Origin: Alphaproteobacteria bacterium
GTDB lineage: Bacteria > Pseudomonadota > Alphaproteobacteria > UBA9219 > RFNS01
Direction of reading: 5' to 3'
DNA: 64,000 nucleotides
NCBI GenBank assembly: GCA_037200005.1
Contig: JBBCGY010000001.1
Coordinates: forward strand, 1,755,103 to 1,819,102
Positions within the stretch are counted from its first letter, which is position 1. Every line of letters begins with the position of its first letter. A model generated the notes under the pieces. That model did not search any database. It saw only the letters and a list, made by a program, of their open reading frames with translations, and was not told the DNA's origin. Made by a program: the position numbers and the translations under genes. Below are positions 35,925 to 47,392 of the stretch, in pieces.

Positions 35925-36628
35925 GTGTCCCAAACCATCGTCCTGGTCGATGACGACCGCAATATCCTGACCTCGGTGAGCATGGCGCTCGAAGCCGAGG
36001 GATTCCAGGTTCAGACCTATAATGACGGCGACGAGGCCCTGCGCGGCCTGACCCAGCGCCCGGCCAATCTCGCCGTGCTCGACATCAAGATGCCGCGCCT
36101 GAACGGCATGGAATTGCTGCAGAAGCTCAAGCAGAACCCGGCGACCTCGGGAATGCCGGTGATTTTTCTGACCTCCAAGACGAGGAAGTGGACGAAATCA
36201 TGGGGCTGCGGCTCGGTGCGGACGATTACATCACCAAGCCCTTTTCGCAGCGGCTCTTGCTCGAGCGCATCCGCGCGCTGCTGCGCCGCGAGCAGCTGCG
36301 CGCCCAGCCGGGCACGGCCGATCCGGGCGCGGTGATGGTGCGCGGCGACATGGTGCTGGACAGCGGGCGGCATCTCTGCACCTGGAAGGGCGAGGCCGTC
36401 GATCTGACCGTCACCGAATTTCTGCTGGTCAAGGCGCTCGCCGTCCGTCCCGGCCACGTCAAGAACCGCGATCAGCTCATGGACGGCGCCTATGGCGAAT
36501 CGATCTATGTCGACGACCGCACCATCGACAGCCATATCAAGCGGCTCCGCAAGAAGTTCCGGGATATCGATCCGGATTTCGCGCAGATCGAAACGCTGTA
36601 TGGCGTGGGCTACAGATACCGCGAATGA
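35925..36628 (+). CDS. chvI: ChvI-type response regulator, one frameshift
   Basis: About 235 residues from a GTG at 35925 (AAAGGA about 10 bases before), across a G deletion near 36178 (AAGGACGAG expected). The receiver domain has the acidic DDDR, phospho-Asp in [12 protein letters not shown] and Lys in TSK. The winged-helix OmpR domain ends [23 protein letters not shown]. ChvI with ChvG controls acid, envelope and symbiosis genes in Alphaproteobacteria. It overlaps chvG by ATGA. Confidence 0.92.
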
Positions 36629-38312
36629 CCGAAGGCAGGGATCGGACGCCGGATGACAAAGGACAGGCGGCGCTGCGCCGCCCGCTGGCTTCGGTTATCC
36701 GCCACCCGCCGTCCGTCTCCCCGCTTACCTGGCGCATCATGGCGGTCAATATGCTGGCGCTCGCCATTCTGGGCGGCAGCATGGTTCTATCTCGGCGGCT
36801 ATCAGGAGCGCCTGATTCAGGCGGATCTCGAGGCGCTGTCGCTCGAAGCGCGGATGATCGCCAGCGCTTTGGGAGAAGGCGCGGTCATCGCCGGCGAGAG
36901 GAACGCGACATCCTCTCGCCCGATCTGGCCCGCTCCATGGTGCGGCGTCTGGTCGAAAGCTCGGACAGCCGCATGCGGCTTTTCGACGCCGAAGGCGAGC
37001 TGATCGCCGACAGCCGCATGCTGGCCGTGACGCGCGAAGCGATCCAGATCGAGGACGTGCCGCCGCCCGACGGCTGGCGCATCGGGATGTTTTGGCAAAT
37101 CCTGACCGATTTCGTCGCCGAAAAAATTCCGCGGCAGTTTACGCGCCCTATGAGGAGCAGACCGAACAGCGCGCCGAGCATTACTCCATCGCCGCCAAGG
37201 CGCTGCAAGGAACCGTGGCGACCGCCGTCTGGCGCTTGCCGCAGGGCAATCTGCTGCTGGCCGCCGCCGTGCCGTGCATGGCTATAAGCAGGTGCTGGGC
37301 GCGGCGATGGCGACGCCGCGGCTCCGCCAAGATCGACGCCGCGCTCGCCGAAGTGCGCGCCAGCGTCGGCAAGGCGTTTCTCGCGGTGCTGGGGCTGACG
37401 GTGCTGCTGTCCTTCTATCTCGCGCGCACCATCGCGGGGCCGCTGCGGCAGCTCGCCGCCGCCGTGCGCGACGTGCAGCATGGGCAGACCCAGGCGGAAT
37501 TCGGCGGCGTGGCGGCGATTCTCGCGCAGCGGCAAATTCCCGACATGGGCGAGCGCGCCGACGAGATCGGCGAACTGTCCCGCGCGCTGCGCGCCATGAC
37601 GGCGGTGCTGGCCACAAGATTGTCCGCCATCGAGAATTTCGCCGCCGATGTCGCGCATGAGCTTAAGAATCCGCTTACCTCGCTGCGCAGCGCGGTGGAA
37701 ACCGCCGCGAAGATCGACGATCCGCAGCGCCAGCGCAAACTCATGGCCGTCATACGCGACGATGTGGACAGGCTCGACCGGCTGCTGACCGATATCGCCA
37801 GCGCCTCGCGGCTCGACGCCGAACTGAGCCGCGCCCAGGCCGAAAGCGTCGATATCGGCAAATTGATGGAGGCGCTCGCCGATTTTTACGCGCCGATGGA
37901 CGCGCCGTCGCGCGTGGCCGTCATGGGCGAAATTCCGGCGGGATTGACGGTGCGCGGCTCGAAGGCCGTCTGGCGGAAGTCATGCGGAATCTGATCGACA
38001 ATGCGCTGTCCCTTCCTGCCGGAAGGCGGCAGCGTGCGGCTGTGGGCCGTCCGGGAGGGCGATTATGTGCGCCTGACCGTCGATGACGACGGCCCCGGCA
38101 TTCCGGACAATAAACTGGAGGCGATTTTCGACCGGTTCTACAGCGAACGCCCGCGAAGCGAGAAATTCGGCCTGCATTCCGGCCTCGGCCTCTCCATCGC
38201 CAAGCAGATCACCGAGGCCCATCGCGGGCGCTTATGGGCCGAAAACCGGCATGACGAAAACGGCCATGTCATCGGCGCGCGGTTTACGGTCCTGCTTCCG
38301 GTCGAGACTTGA
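36625..38312 (+). CDS. chvG: ChvG-type sensor histidine kinase, multiple frameshifts
   Basis: About 560 residues across at least five indels (near 36790, 36900, 37130, 37280 and 37990). An N-terminal membrane span ([15 protein letters not shown]) is followed by a periplasmic stimulus-sensing domain ([16 protein letters not shown]), a second span ([23 protein letters not shown]) and HAMP, the HisKA box [16 protein letters not shown] with the phospho-His, and HATPase blocks ([29 protein letters not shown]). It is cotranscribed with chvI. All core motifs are intact, so breakage is probably artefact. Confidence 0.9.
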
Positions 38313-38727
38313 AATTAAGCTTGTACGGATTGCCTCGGAAATCGCCCAGAAGGCCAACGGCTTTCCGTAAGGCACATACGTCTTTATGCAATAACCCTCA
38401 TCGGCCTCATGGTGGATATGAAACGTTTCCCTGCCTTTTTCGGCGAAGACGGTCAGGGTGCAGAACTTCCGAGCGGCGCAGACGTATCCGCCGAATGCAC
38501 GATCACAAAAGACTCGCTGTCGGGCGATGAGCGGCGGTCTAATATAAATGGTTTTCCGGCAAACTCCTTACCCGAAAAACCTTCGCTGGCAGTTTCCACA
38601 AGCTCTCGATGCCGCCGACCTCGACGGAGCCAGGCGCATTCTCCGGCGCGCTGCGAAGGGCATGCGCCATGAAAATAGCTGCTTGCTCTTCAAGCGTCAT
38701 GGGCTTTTCTTCGGTTACTGCGGCCAT
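38284..38727 (-). CDS. Unknown protein, frameshifted, convergent with chvG
   Basis: About 147 residues over at least two indels. The start at 38727 (MAAVTEEKPMTLEEQAAIFM) has a good AAGGAG. Further parts: GGIESLWKLPAKV, KPFILDRRSSPDSESFVIVH, and KFCTLTVFAEKGRETFHIHH. The end near 38284 is uncertain and overlaps the last codons of chvG on the other strand. No family recognised. Confidence 0.45.
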
Positions 38728-38960
38728 AGTTAATTTCTCCTTGATAATGTCGGGGGATATTATCGGAGAAAAGGCGAAAGTACAAAATTTTTCCATACTC
38801 GAAGCCGAATATTGCTCCTTTTCATCGATTTCCCGCCCTTGCCTCCCCGCCGCGCTTCGCTTATGTTCCCGTCCAAGTTGCCCAGCCCGGTGATTGATGG
38901 GAAAGCCTCTCGTTCCCATATATAAAGCGGTAGCCAACCGCTTATAAGGAGTCCGCCCCC

Positions 38961-40147
<1,187 letters not shown>

Positions 40148-40194
40148 TTAGGAAACAATTCGGAAAACGGCAACCAAGACACAAAGGAAGAGAC

Positions 40195-40915
40195 ATGGGG
40201 AGAGTTGCGGTCGTCACCGGCGGAACCAGAGGCATCGGCGAAGCGATTTCCGCCGCGCTGCATGCGCGGGCTATAAAGTCGCCGCCACCTATTACGGCAA
40301 TGACGAGAAGGCGCTGGCCTTCAAGGCCCGCACCGGCATTCCGGTCTATAAATTCGACGTATCGAATTACGACACCTGCCAGAAAGGCATCGCCGCCATC
40401 GTCCAGGACCTCGGGCCGGTTGAGATTCTGGTCAACAATGCCGGGATCACGCGCGATACGCTGCTGCATAAAATGACGCTGGAGCAGTGGCGGGAAGTCA
40501 TCGACACCAATCTGAACTCGCTGTTCAATATGTCGCGCCTGGTCGTCGAAGACATGCGCGCGAAAGGCTTCGGGCGCATCGTCAATATCAGCTCGATCAA
40601 CGGCCAGGCCGGACAGCTCGGCCAGGTCAATTACTCGGCGGCGAAGCGGGCGTCATCGGCTTCACCAAGGCGCTGGCGCAGGAAAGCGCGATCAAAGGCA
40701 TCACCGTCAATGCCATCGCGCCCGGCTATATCGACACCGAGATGATGAATACGATCCCTCAAAACGTCCTCGACGCGATCATCGGCAAAATTCCGGTCAA
40801 GCGGCTCGGCAAGATCGAAGAAATCGCTCGCGCGGTGCTGTTCCTCGCCGCCGACGAAGCCGGTTTCATCACCGGCTCGACGCTTACCGTCAATGGCGGC
40901 CAGTATCTTGCTTGA
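40195..40915 (+). CDS. phaB: Acetoacetyl-CoA reductase (SDR), two frameshifts
   Basis: About 240 residues across two G deletions (near 40269 and 40649). An AAAGGAAG site precedes the ATG. It reduces acetoacetyl-CoA to (R)-3-hydroxybutyryl-CoA with NADPH. The glycine motif TGGTRGIGEA, NNAGITRD, catalytic VNYSAAK(A) and the C-terminal TGSTLTVNGGQYL are all present. It pairs with phaA for polyhydroxybutyrate synthesis. Confidence 0.94.
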
Positions 40916-40921
40916 GCGGAT

Positions 40922-42686
40922 TTGGGACAATCCTATCTATTTCTTTATCGCCAGGTCTGGCGCTACGGCAGGGCTCACCGCCACGAACTGATCCGGATTT
41001 ATAGCCGGCTTACCGCCGCCAATATCATCCTCTTGCTTCTGCCCTCGATCTTCGGCGCGATGATCGGCATGCTGCAAAATCCGCAGGGGCCGGTTTTTCC
41101 CGCGCTGCTGTACTGGATGGCGCTTTATGTCTGCGTCACGCTCATCTTCTGGACGCTTAATAATCCGGCGCGGATCGTCGAACGGCGCACGGCTTTCGAG
41201 ATTTTCCGGCATTTCAGTGATTTGTGTTATGCGAAAATCATGCAATTGCCGCTGCGCTGGCACCAGGATCACCATTCCGGCGACACGATCAACCGCGTTT
41301 CACGGGCCGGCGGCGCGCTGCATAGTTTCGCCCAGGACCAGTACACGGTCATCGAGCTTGCGGTGCGCTATATTGCGGGCTGATTGCTCTTTCCTTTTAT
41401 GCGCCGCAGGCAGCGGCGGTGGCGTCGGCGCTGACCATGACAGGATTCCTGTCTCGCATAAATTCGACACCTTGAAGCTTATCCCCCTCTATGAGCGGAT
41501 CGCCGAATGCGATCATCATGCCAAGGCGGCTTTCTATGATTATGTCGGGAACGCCGTCTCGCTGATCACCCTGCGCCTTCCTGACCGGACGCGCGGCGAG
41601 CTTGACCGCCGTGTCGCTGCCGCCACGCCCTATCTCTGGGACGAAATAAGGCTCAACGAGGCCAAATGGAGGGCGGGTTATCTTTTTATGACGGCGACGC
41701 AGCTCGGCACGCTGCTGGCCTATGTTCTCACCCACCGGCAAGCGGACGGCAGCGTCGCGCTCGGCCCCGCCGTGGCGATGTTTCAGTATATCACGATGAT
41801 CACCGTTGTGTTCAGCGGCTTCATGGCCCGTTACGGCATCCATGTGCGCTGGCATACGGACATGCAGTCGGTGGAGCCGATCCTGAGCGCCCATGCCGCA
41901 TTGCCCGCGGACGCGCCACCGCCGCGCCTGCCGACTGGAGCGTGGCGCGGATACGGAATCTGAACTTTTCCCACAATCACGGCGACGACAAGCCCATGAT
42001 TTGCGCGATATCGGCCTCGACATCGCAGCGGGACGCAAAATCGCCCTGATCGGCCGGAGCGGCGCCGGCAAAAGCACGCTGCTGGCGCTGTTGCGCGGCC
42101 CTTTATGAGGTGGATGGTGCGGAACTTGAGATCGGCGGGAACGGATTCCGCGATCTTCGCCCGCTGGCGGCTTGCGCGACGCTGGTGCCGCAGGATGTCG
42201 AAATTTTCGAGAACACCGTACTCTATACCTTACGCTCGGCGTTGAAACGCCGCAGGCCGCCATCGATGAAGCGGTCGCGCTGGCGGGTTTCGGCGAAGTG
42301 GCGGCGCGTCTGCCGCGCGGACTGGCCTCGGACATCCGCGAACGCGGCGTCACCTCTCCGGCGGGCAGAAACAGCGGCTGGCCCTGGCGCGCGGCCTGCT
42401 GGCCGGGCGCGATTCAGCTCTTCTTCTCCTCGACGAGCCGACCAGTCATGTTGACATTGCGACCGAAGCGGTCATCTTCAGCCGACTTTTCGCCGCGATG
42501 CCGGACAAAGCGATGATCGTCTCGATTCACCGCCTGCACCTCTTGCCATGCTTCGATCATATCTGCTTGATGGAAGATGGCGCGATCGTGCAGCAAGGCT
42601 CGTTTGCGGAACTTGACGCTACGCCCGGCCCGTTCCGCGAATTATGGCGCAAACATCTGGCAGGCCATGCCGGGAAGGACGCATGA
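40922..42686 (+). CDS. ABC exporter (fused permease-ATPase), many frameshifts
   Basis: About 585 residues across at least six indels, from a TTG at 40922, 7 bases after phaB. Six-helix exporter domain (LTAANIILLLLPSIFGAMIG; YWMALYVCVTLIFWTL; coupling loop HQDHHSGDTINR). The ATPase has Walker A GRSGAGKST, LVPQDVEIFENT and Walker B-D-loop LLLLDEPTSHVD. The reconstructed signature is near GVTSPAG..QRLALARG, unusual (LSGGQ expected). The substrate is unknown; it may export a lipid, peptide or glycan. Because of the damage the exact sequence is unreliable. Confidence 0.75.
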
Positions 42687-43143
42687 CCGCCGCTGCGCCT
42701 AATTCGGACGCGAAAGGACGCCTTCTGCCCGATCGGCCCTGGGCCGGGGTCGTGGCGGTTGTGTGGCGCGAAGGAAAATTCCTGCTCACGCTGCGAGGCA
42801 ATCCGCCCTACGAAGGCATTTGGGGATTGCCGGGCGGCGCCATCCGGCTGGGCGAGACGGCGTTCGAGGCCGCTGTCAGGGAAGTGCGCGAAGAAACCGG
42901 CATCCTGTGCAGGCCCTATGCGAGCTTTACGACCGTGGACGTGATCGGGCCTGAAGGCTCGCCCGCGCCGGATCATCATTTTCTGCTGGCGGCGATCGCC
43001 GCCGACTGGATCAGCGGCGAGATCGTGCCCGGCGACGACGCCCGGGAGGCGCGATGGGTCGCGGCGGAAGAATTATCCAACCTGCCAAATGTTCCTGGCA
43101 CGCCGAGCTCGTGAAGCAGGCTTTGGCGCTGCTTCGCGCCTGA
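42683..43143 (+). CDS. NUDIX hydrolase, one frameshift near the end
   Basis: About 153 residues. The ATG overlaps the ABC exporter stop (ATGA). The full NUDIX box is GAIRLGETAFEAAVREVREE followed by TGI, with REVREETG as catalytic core. A one-base deletion near 43090 displaces the last twenty residues (expected end HAELVKQALALLRA). It probably hydrolyses a nucleoside diphosphate derivative or ADP-ribose; specificity unknown. Confidence 0.88.
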
Positions 43144-43163
43144 GAGCCGGTTCGGAAAGCCCG

Positions 43164-44705
43164 TCACCACCACCGCTTCCATGCCGGTTCCTTCGAGCTT
43201 TTTTGTTTTTTGACGGGAGGCCGGAACGGCGACGGCGACGCATGAACCGCGGACTCGGATGGAGGCGAGGTTTCGAGTTGGGGCGATTCGGCCTGAGAAG
43301 ATTTTGCCTGCGGGTGCGGCAGCCGCAGCGGCAGGGGAGATTCCTGCCGCGAAGATTTCGGCGCCTGCGCTTCCGGCTGCGATGGCGGGTTTGCGGCCTC
43401 GACGAGGCGTGGCCGCGGCCGCGGCAAAGGCGCGTTTTCGTCGACTAAATGCCTCATATGATGTCCCCGGCGGACAAATTTTTTCAATGATCTTGCCTCG
43501 ATCTGGCGAATTCTTTCCCTGCTAAGCTCGAATTTATTGCCCGTATCTTCGCAAGAATGTTCTGTTCCGCCACCGATTCCATAGCGCATGCGCATAATTT
43601 CTTGATCGCGCGCGGGCAGCGTCTTTAAAAGCCGTTCGGCCTCGGCCTTGATCTCGTGACCGACAAGTTCCGCGAAAGAATCAACGCGCGTATCCGGAAT
43701 AAAGTTTCCGAGCGCGGTTCCCCCTTCCGCCCCATCGACAGGCGCATCGAGGCTCGTGTAACGGAATCCGGCCTTTTGCCGCAGGGCATTAATTTTTTCG
43801 ACAGTCATGTCCAATCTTTGCGCCAGCGAATCCGCCGTCGGCTCCTCGCCGGTTCTGACATTAATTTCAGTGGATACGCTGCGAAATTTCCTGATTTTCT
43901 CGCACTGATGGCCAGGAATGCGCACGGGAGCGCCCTGATCGTCGACCGCCCTCAGCAGGGCCTGATTGATCCAATAGCTGGCATAAGAAATGAATTTGAA
44001 GCCGCGGCGATGATCGAATTTCTCCGTAGCGGCCATCAGCCCCATATTGCCTTCCTGAACGAGATCGATAAAGGAGACGCCACGCCCGATATATTGCTTC
44101 GCGCGTGAAACGACAAAACGCAGATTGGCGGCAATCAGGTGATTTTTGGCGGCATTGAGTTCCCGCACCGCGTTCGCAGCCGCTGGAGAAGCCGCGCGTC
44201 TCGCTATGTCCTGAAGATGCGCGTCTTTTGGCCGCATATCGAATATCAGAGCAACGAGTTTTGTTCTTTCTTGGCTGATTTCTGGATTGAGGCCGGGATC
44301 GGGAGCTTGAAGATCGGTCTCATATTTCGTCAATTGCGCGGCAATGGCGCCAGCGGTTGCGAGCCATTTCTTGATATCGACGGGTTTCTTCGGCGGGTTT
44401 TGTCCCTCGGGACTCGCTTCGATTGCCTCGATGGCTTCGGGATCGCTTAAAGATTCGATCATCTGCGCCAAGGGCCGCTTGCGTCCGGCGACGCTTGCAT
44501 ATAGTGCCTGAAGCCCCCTGGCTCCTTTCGGTGACTCCAGCAATCTCTCGATGACGCTTTCCCGCGCCGCCTCTATCCGCAGGGCGCACACGACTTCCTG
44601 ATCCCTGTCCAGGGGCGCCGCGTTGCCCAGGCTGCGCATATATGCGGCAGTCGCATCCGGCGAATGCGGAATATCCTTATCAGCCTTTGCCGAAGGTTTG
44701 GACAT
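43164..44705 (-). CDS. Sigma-70 family factor with long basic/proline C-terminal tail
   Basis: About 513 residues from the ATG at 44705 (GGAA before it); an upstream ATG at 44738 lacks a ribosome site. Region 1.2 [17 protein letters not shown], region 2 ([53 protein letters not shown]), region 3, and region 4 with [18 protein letters not shown] roughly 100-residue extension follows, rich in Pro, Lys, Ser and Gln. It has no close match to the housekeeping RpoD (no acidic region 1.1). It is probably an alternative group 2 factor; the regulon is unknown. Confidence 0.85.
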   Translation of the reverse strand: MSKPSAKADKDIPHSPDATAAYMRSLGNAAPLDRDQEVVCALRIEAARESVIERLLESPKGARGLQALYASVAGRKRPLAQMIESLSDPEAIEAIEASPEGQNPPKKPVDIKKWLATAGAIAAQLTKYETDLQAPDPGLNPEISQERTKLVALIFDMRPKDAHLQDIARRAASPAAANAVRELNAAKNHLIAANLRFVVSRAKQYIGRGVSFIDLVQEGNMGLMAATEKFDHRRGFKFISYASYWINQALLRAVDDQGAPVRIPGHQCEKIRKFRSVSTEINVRTGEEPTADSLAQRLDMTVEKINALRQKAGFRYTSLDAPVDGAEGGTALGNFIPDTRVDSFAELVGHEIKAEAERLLKTLPARDQEIMRMRYGIGGGTEHSCEDTGNKFELSRERIRQIEARSLKKFVRRGHHMRHLVDENAPLPRPRPRLVEAANPPSQPEAQAPKSSRQESPLPLRLPHPQAKSSQAESPQLETSPPSESAVHASPSPFRPPVKKQKSSKEPAWKRWW

Positions 44706-44785
44706 GGCTTCCACGGCTATGGACGGTTTGCGCCGCATGGATGATACATCGAAATATGAGGTTATCTTTATAATAATTCATGTCT

Positions 44786-44931
44786 TAGAAACCATCTGAA
44801 AAGTCATCAGGCCGTGGCGAAAACCATGCTTTTCGAGAACCGCGGCGTAGCGTATTCAATATACGTGAGCAGCGGAAGCGCAGAAAAGTATGGTTTGCAG
44901 CCCGGTATCATGGCTTTTCAGAGGTTCTCTT
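44786..44931. repeat. Structured dispersed repeat, copy 2
   Basis: A 146-bp near-palindrome in the 335-bp gap between the divergent sigma factor and ybeY genes; the rest of that gap shows no gene. Outer arms CTGAAAAG / CTTTTCAG, middle stem CATGCTTTTC / GAAAAGTATG (one G-U pair), apex CGTAT-TCAAT-ATACG. It shares GGCGAAAA, TACGTGAGCA and TTTGCAGCCC with the other copies. A short CTTAG occurs at both edges. Confidence 0.9.
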
Positions 44932-45040
44932 AGCATAACGGGCAAGAACGGTCATAGCCTTATGATGGGTTAATGTCGAAATGGGGTCGCTTCCGGCCGC
45001 TTCTTGTGCGGCCTCTGCTTTCCGGATAGGGATAGCCTCT

Positions 45041-45577
45041 ATGATCGTCATCAAAAAGAATAGTCGCGCGCGCCTTTCGCTTGAATTCGTACCGCTGTCG
45101 CCACTGTGGCGGGGGCAGAAAAAGCTTGAGACCGCATTGCTTCCCGCCTTGCCGCCGATTGCCGCAAGCGCGAAGTTACCGCCCGGTTCCTATGTCATTG
45201 CCGTCGCCTTGACCGACGACAAGCATCAGGCGGAACTCAATCATCAGTTCCGCGGCATCGCTAAATCGACGAATGTTTTGTCTTTCCCGCAATTCACGAA
45301 ACCCGAGTTAGGGCGGCTAAAGCCGGACAAAGAGCCGATTTTCCTCGGCGATATTTCACTTTCTTATCAATATATAGTGGGTGAGGCGAATAGAGAACAC
45401 AAGATATTGATTAACCACAAAATCCATCTTGTGATTCATGGGATTTTGCATATTCTAGGCTATGATCATCGGACATTGCGGCAAACCGCCGCGATGGAAA
45501 AACTGGAGCGCGATATTCTAGCCGCCATGAAGATACCCGATCCCTACACACCGCCATGCGACAGCGGCGGCAGATAA
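45041..45577 (+). CDS. ybeY: Endoribonuclease YbeY
   Basis: 178 residues from the ATG at 45041 (AGGGA 8 bases before). YbeY processes the 16S rRNA 3' end and takes part in ribosome quality control. The zinc site HGILHILGYDH is complete, with the LGDISLS and TNVLSFP motifs before it. It is 8 bases before corC, as in the common ybeY-corC-lnt order; phoH, which normally precedes it, is 16 kb away. Confidence 0.95.
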   Translation: MIVIKKNSRARLSLEFVPLSPLWRGQKKLETALLPALPPIAASAKLPPGSYVIAVALTDDKHQAELNHQFRGIAKSTNVLSFPQFTKPELGRLKPDKEPIFLGDISLSYQYIVGEANREHKILINHKIHLVIHGILHILGYDHRTLRQTAAMEKLERDILAAMKIPDPYTPPCDSGGR

Positions 45578-45584
45578 ACACCCC

Positions 45585-46541
45585 ATGATGGACCAACCTA
45601 CGCCGAGAAGCGCTCCTTCAGCATCCGTCGTCCTTGTGGACGGAGAAGAGCCTCCAAGTCGATTGCGTCAGGCGCTGGTAAGCCTGCGCGAGAAATTCGC
45701 CAAAAGGCAGCCCCCACCCAACCTGCGCGAAGCTGTCGAGGAGCTTATCGAGGAAGGCAGCGCCGCGGATAATATGTCGCCCGCCGAACGGCTGCTGCTC
45801 GCCAACATGCTCCGCCTGCGCGAGCAAACAGTCGCCGATTGCATGAAGCCGCGGGCCGACATCATCGCCGCCGAGATCGACACCAGCCTTGCCGATCTTG
45901 CCCGCATCATGGCCGAGAGCCAGCACAGCCGCATCCCCGTTTATCGGGAGACGCTCGATGACGTGCTGGGCATGGTGCATATGAAGGACGTGATGAATTG
46001 CCTGGCCAAGGGCGAAGACTGCAAGATCAAAGACCTTTTGCGCCAGGTGCTGTTCGTGCCGCCCAGCACCGCCGTCATCCGCCTTCTTTTACAGATGCGA
46101 ACCGCGCGCCATTACATGGCCATGGTGGTGGACGAGTTCGGCGGCATCGACGGCATCGTCACGATCGAAGACCTGGTCGAAGAAATCGTCGGCGAGATCA
46201 ATGACGAACATGACGAAGTGGCGCGTCCCCAGATTATCGTTCGCGCCGACGGCTCGATGCTGATCGAGGCGCGTCTGCCGATCGAAGATTTCGAGCAGCG
46301 CGTCGGCAAGCTTCTCAGCGAAGAAGAGCGGGCGGAGATCGACACCGTGGGCGGGCTGGTCTTCCTGATCGCCGGAAGGATGCCGCGCGTGGGCGAAAGC
46401 TTTACCCATAGTTCCGGCATCCGCTTCGACGTGCTGGAAGTCGATCACAGCCGGATTCTGCGCCTGCGCGCGCGCAATCTGCCGGTGCGGGCCCTGCCGC
46501 CCCAATCCGCGCCGCTCAAGCGGGCCGGAGGGGCCGGCTAG
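45585..46541 (+). CDS. corC: CorC/HlyC family CBS-domain protein
   Basis: 318 residues. The N-terminal tail is followed by paired CBS domains (TVADCMKPRADIIAAE; SRIPVYRETLDDVLGMVHMKD) and a C-terminal transporter-associated domain (ADGSMLIEARLPIEDFE, DTVGGLVFLIAGRMP). CorC-type proteins have been linked to cobalt/magnesium handling and envelope integrity. It shares an operon with ybeY. Its stop overlaps that of the convergent unknown gene. Confidence 0.92.
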   Translation: MMDQPTPRSAPSASVVLVDGEEPPSRLRQALVSLREKFAKRQPPPNLREAVEELIEEGSAADNMSPAERLLLANMLRLREQTVADCMKPRADIIAAEIDTSLADLARIMAESQHSRIPVYRETLDDVLGMVHMKDVMNCLAKGEDCKIKDLLRQVLFVPPSTAVIRLLLQMRTARHYMAMVVDEFGGIDGIVTIEDLVEEIVGEINDEHDEVARPQIIVRADGSMLIEARLPIEDFEQRVGKLLSEEERAEIDTVGGLVFLIAGRMPRVGESFTHSSGIRFDVLEVDHSRILRLRARNLPVRALPPQSAPLKRAGGAG

Positions 46542-47182
46542 GATCCAAAGCCGGGCCGCCCAATCCGCAGGGAACGGCGAAGCAGCTGCCCCGCCGTTTC
46601 GATAATCCTTGCTACAAAGCCCGGATGACCGGCGGCAATCGAGCCGTGATCGTGAGCAAGAATAACCGCCGGGCCTTTCGGCAACTGCGCGAAGAGCTGT
46701 ACTGCCGTCTCCAGCGCGGCCACCCTGACATTGGCTCCGTAAGCTTCTTGAAGTTTTTTCAGCACTTCGTTTTCGGTCAGCCGGCATTGGCCGTCCGTTG
46801 CCGCCGATGGCAAGCTTATAGGATCGAAGGTCGCCGCGCGCGCGCCGCGCATGTCGCGCGATACCGACACCAGCCTGTATGGAAAAACCCGCCGCATCAG
46901 CTCATGCGACGCGACCGTCAAAGAAAGCAGCGACATTTTAAGATTCGATTTTTTGCGTAGCGCGATCACCCCGTTATTTTGCTTCGGCGTCCTTAATGTC
47001 GCACGCATCGAATTTTGCAGCGTTTCCACGGCTAGGTGGGAAAGATGAAGACGGGTATGCCCGGCCAGATTCTTGCTCGTAGAGACGAACTCGGCCACCA
47101 GCCCGTTTTTATCCGCGACGACGGCGCGATAATGAAACCGGCCATTGATGAAAGCCTCCGCCGGCAGATAGGTATTTTGCAT
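46538..47182 (-). CDS. Unknown protein, 214 residues
   Basis: Starts MQNTYLPAEAFINGRFHYRAVVADKNG, a beta-strand-like domain with VAEFVSTSKNLAGH; the second half is helical (LTENEVLKKLQEAYGANV, TAVQLFAQLPKGPAVILAHDHG). No signal peptide, membrane span or known motif. It is convergent with corC and wedged between corC and lnt, which normally adjoin, so it may be an insertion into that operon. The base composition is slightly lower in GC than its neighbours. Confidence 0.55.
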   Translation of the reverse strand: MQNTYLPAEAFINGRFHYRAVVADKNGLVAEFVSTSKNLAGHTRLHLSHLAVETLQNSMRATLRTPKQNNGVIALRKKSNLKMSLLSLTVASHELMRRVFPYRLVSVSRDMRGARAATFDPISLPSAATDGQCRLTENEVLKKLQEAYGANVRVAALETAVQLFAQLPKGPAVILAHDHGSIAAGHPGFVARIIETAGQLLRRSLRIGRPGFGS

Positions 47183-47392
47183 GGAGAATTTTTCCCGCTC
47201 GGACGCTCGAAGCGCAACATAGTAATATTTTTATAATCAAAGGCGAATGATTTTTATGAAATAGCGCGCCCATACGCAAGTTAGTTAGATTACTGCCGAA
47301 TTTTGGTAAGGCTGCTTCATGGCGCGCGACTAAAAAGGATTTCTTCCGGGAACCCGATATTGTGGTAACCGCATGGGAGTGAAGGATAGGCA

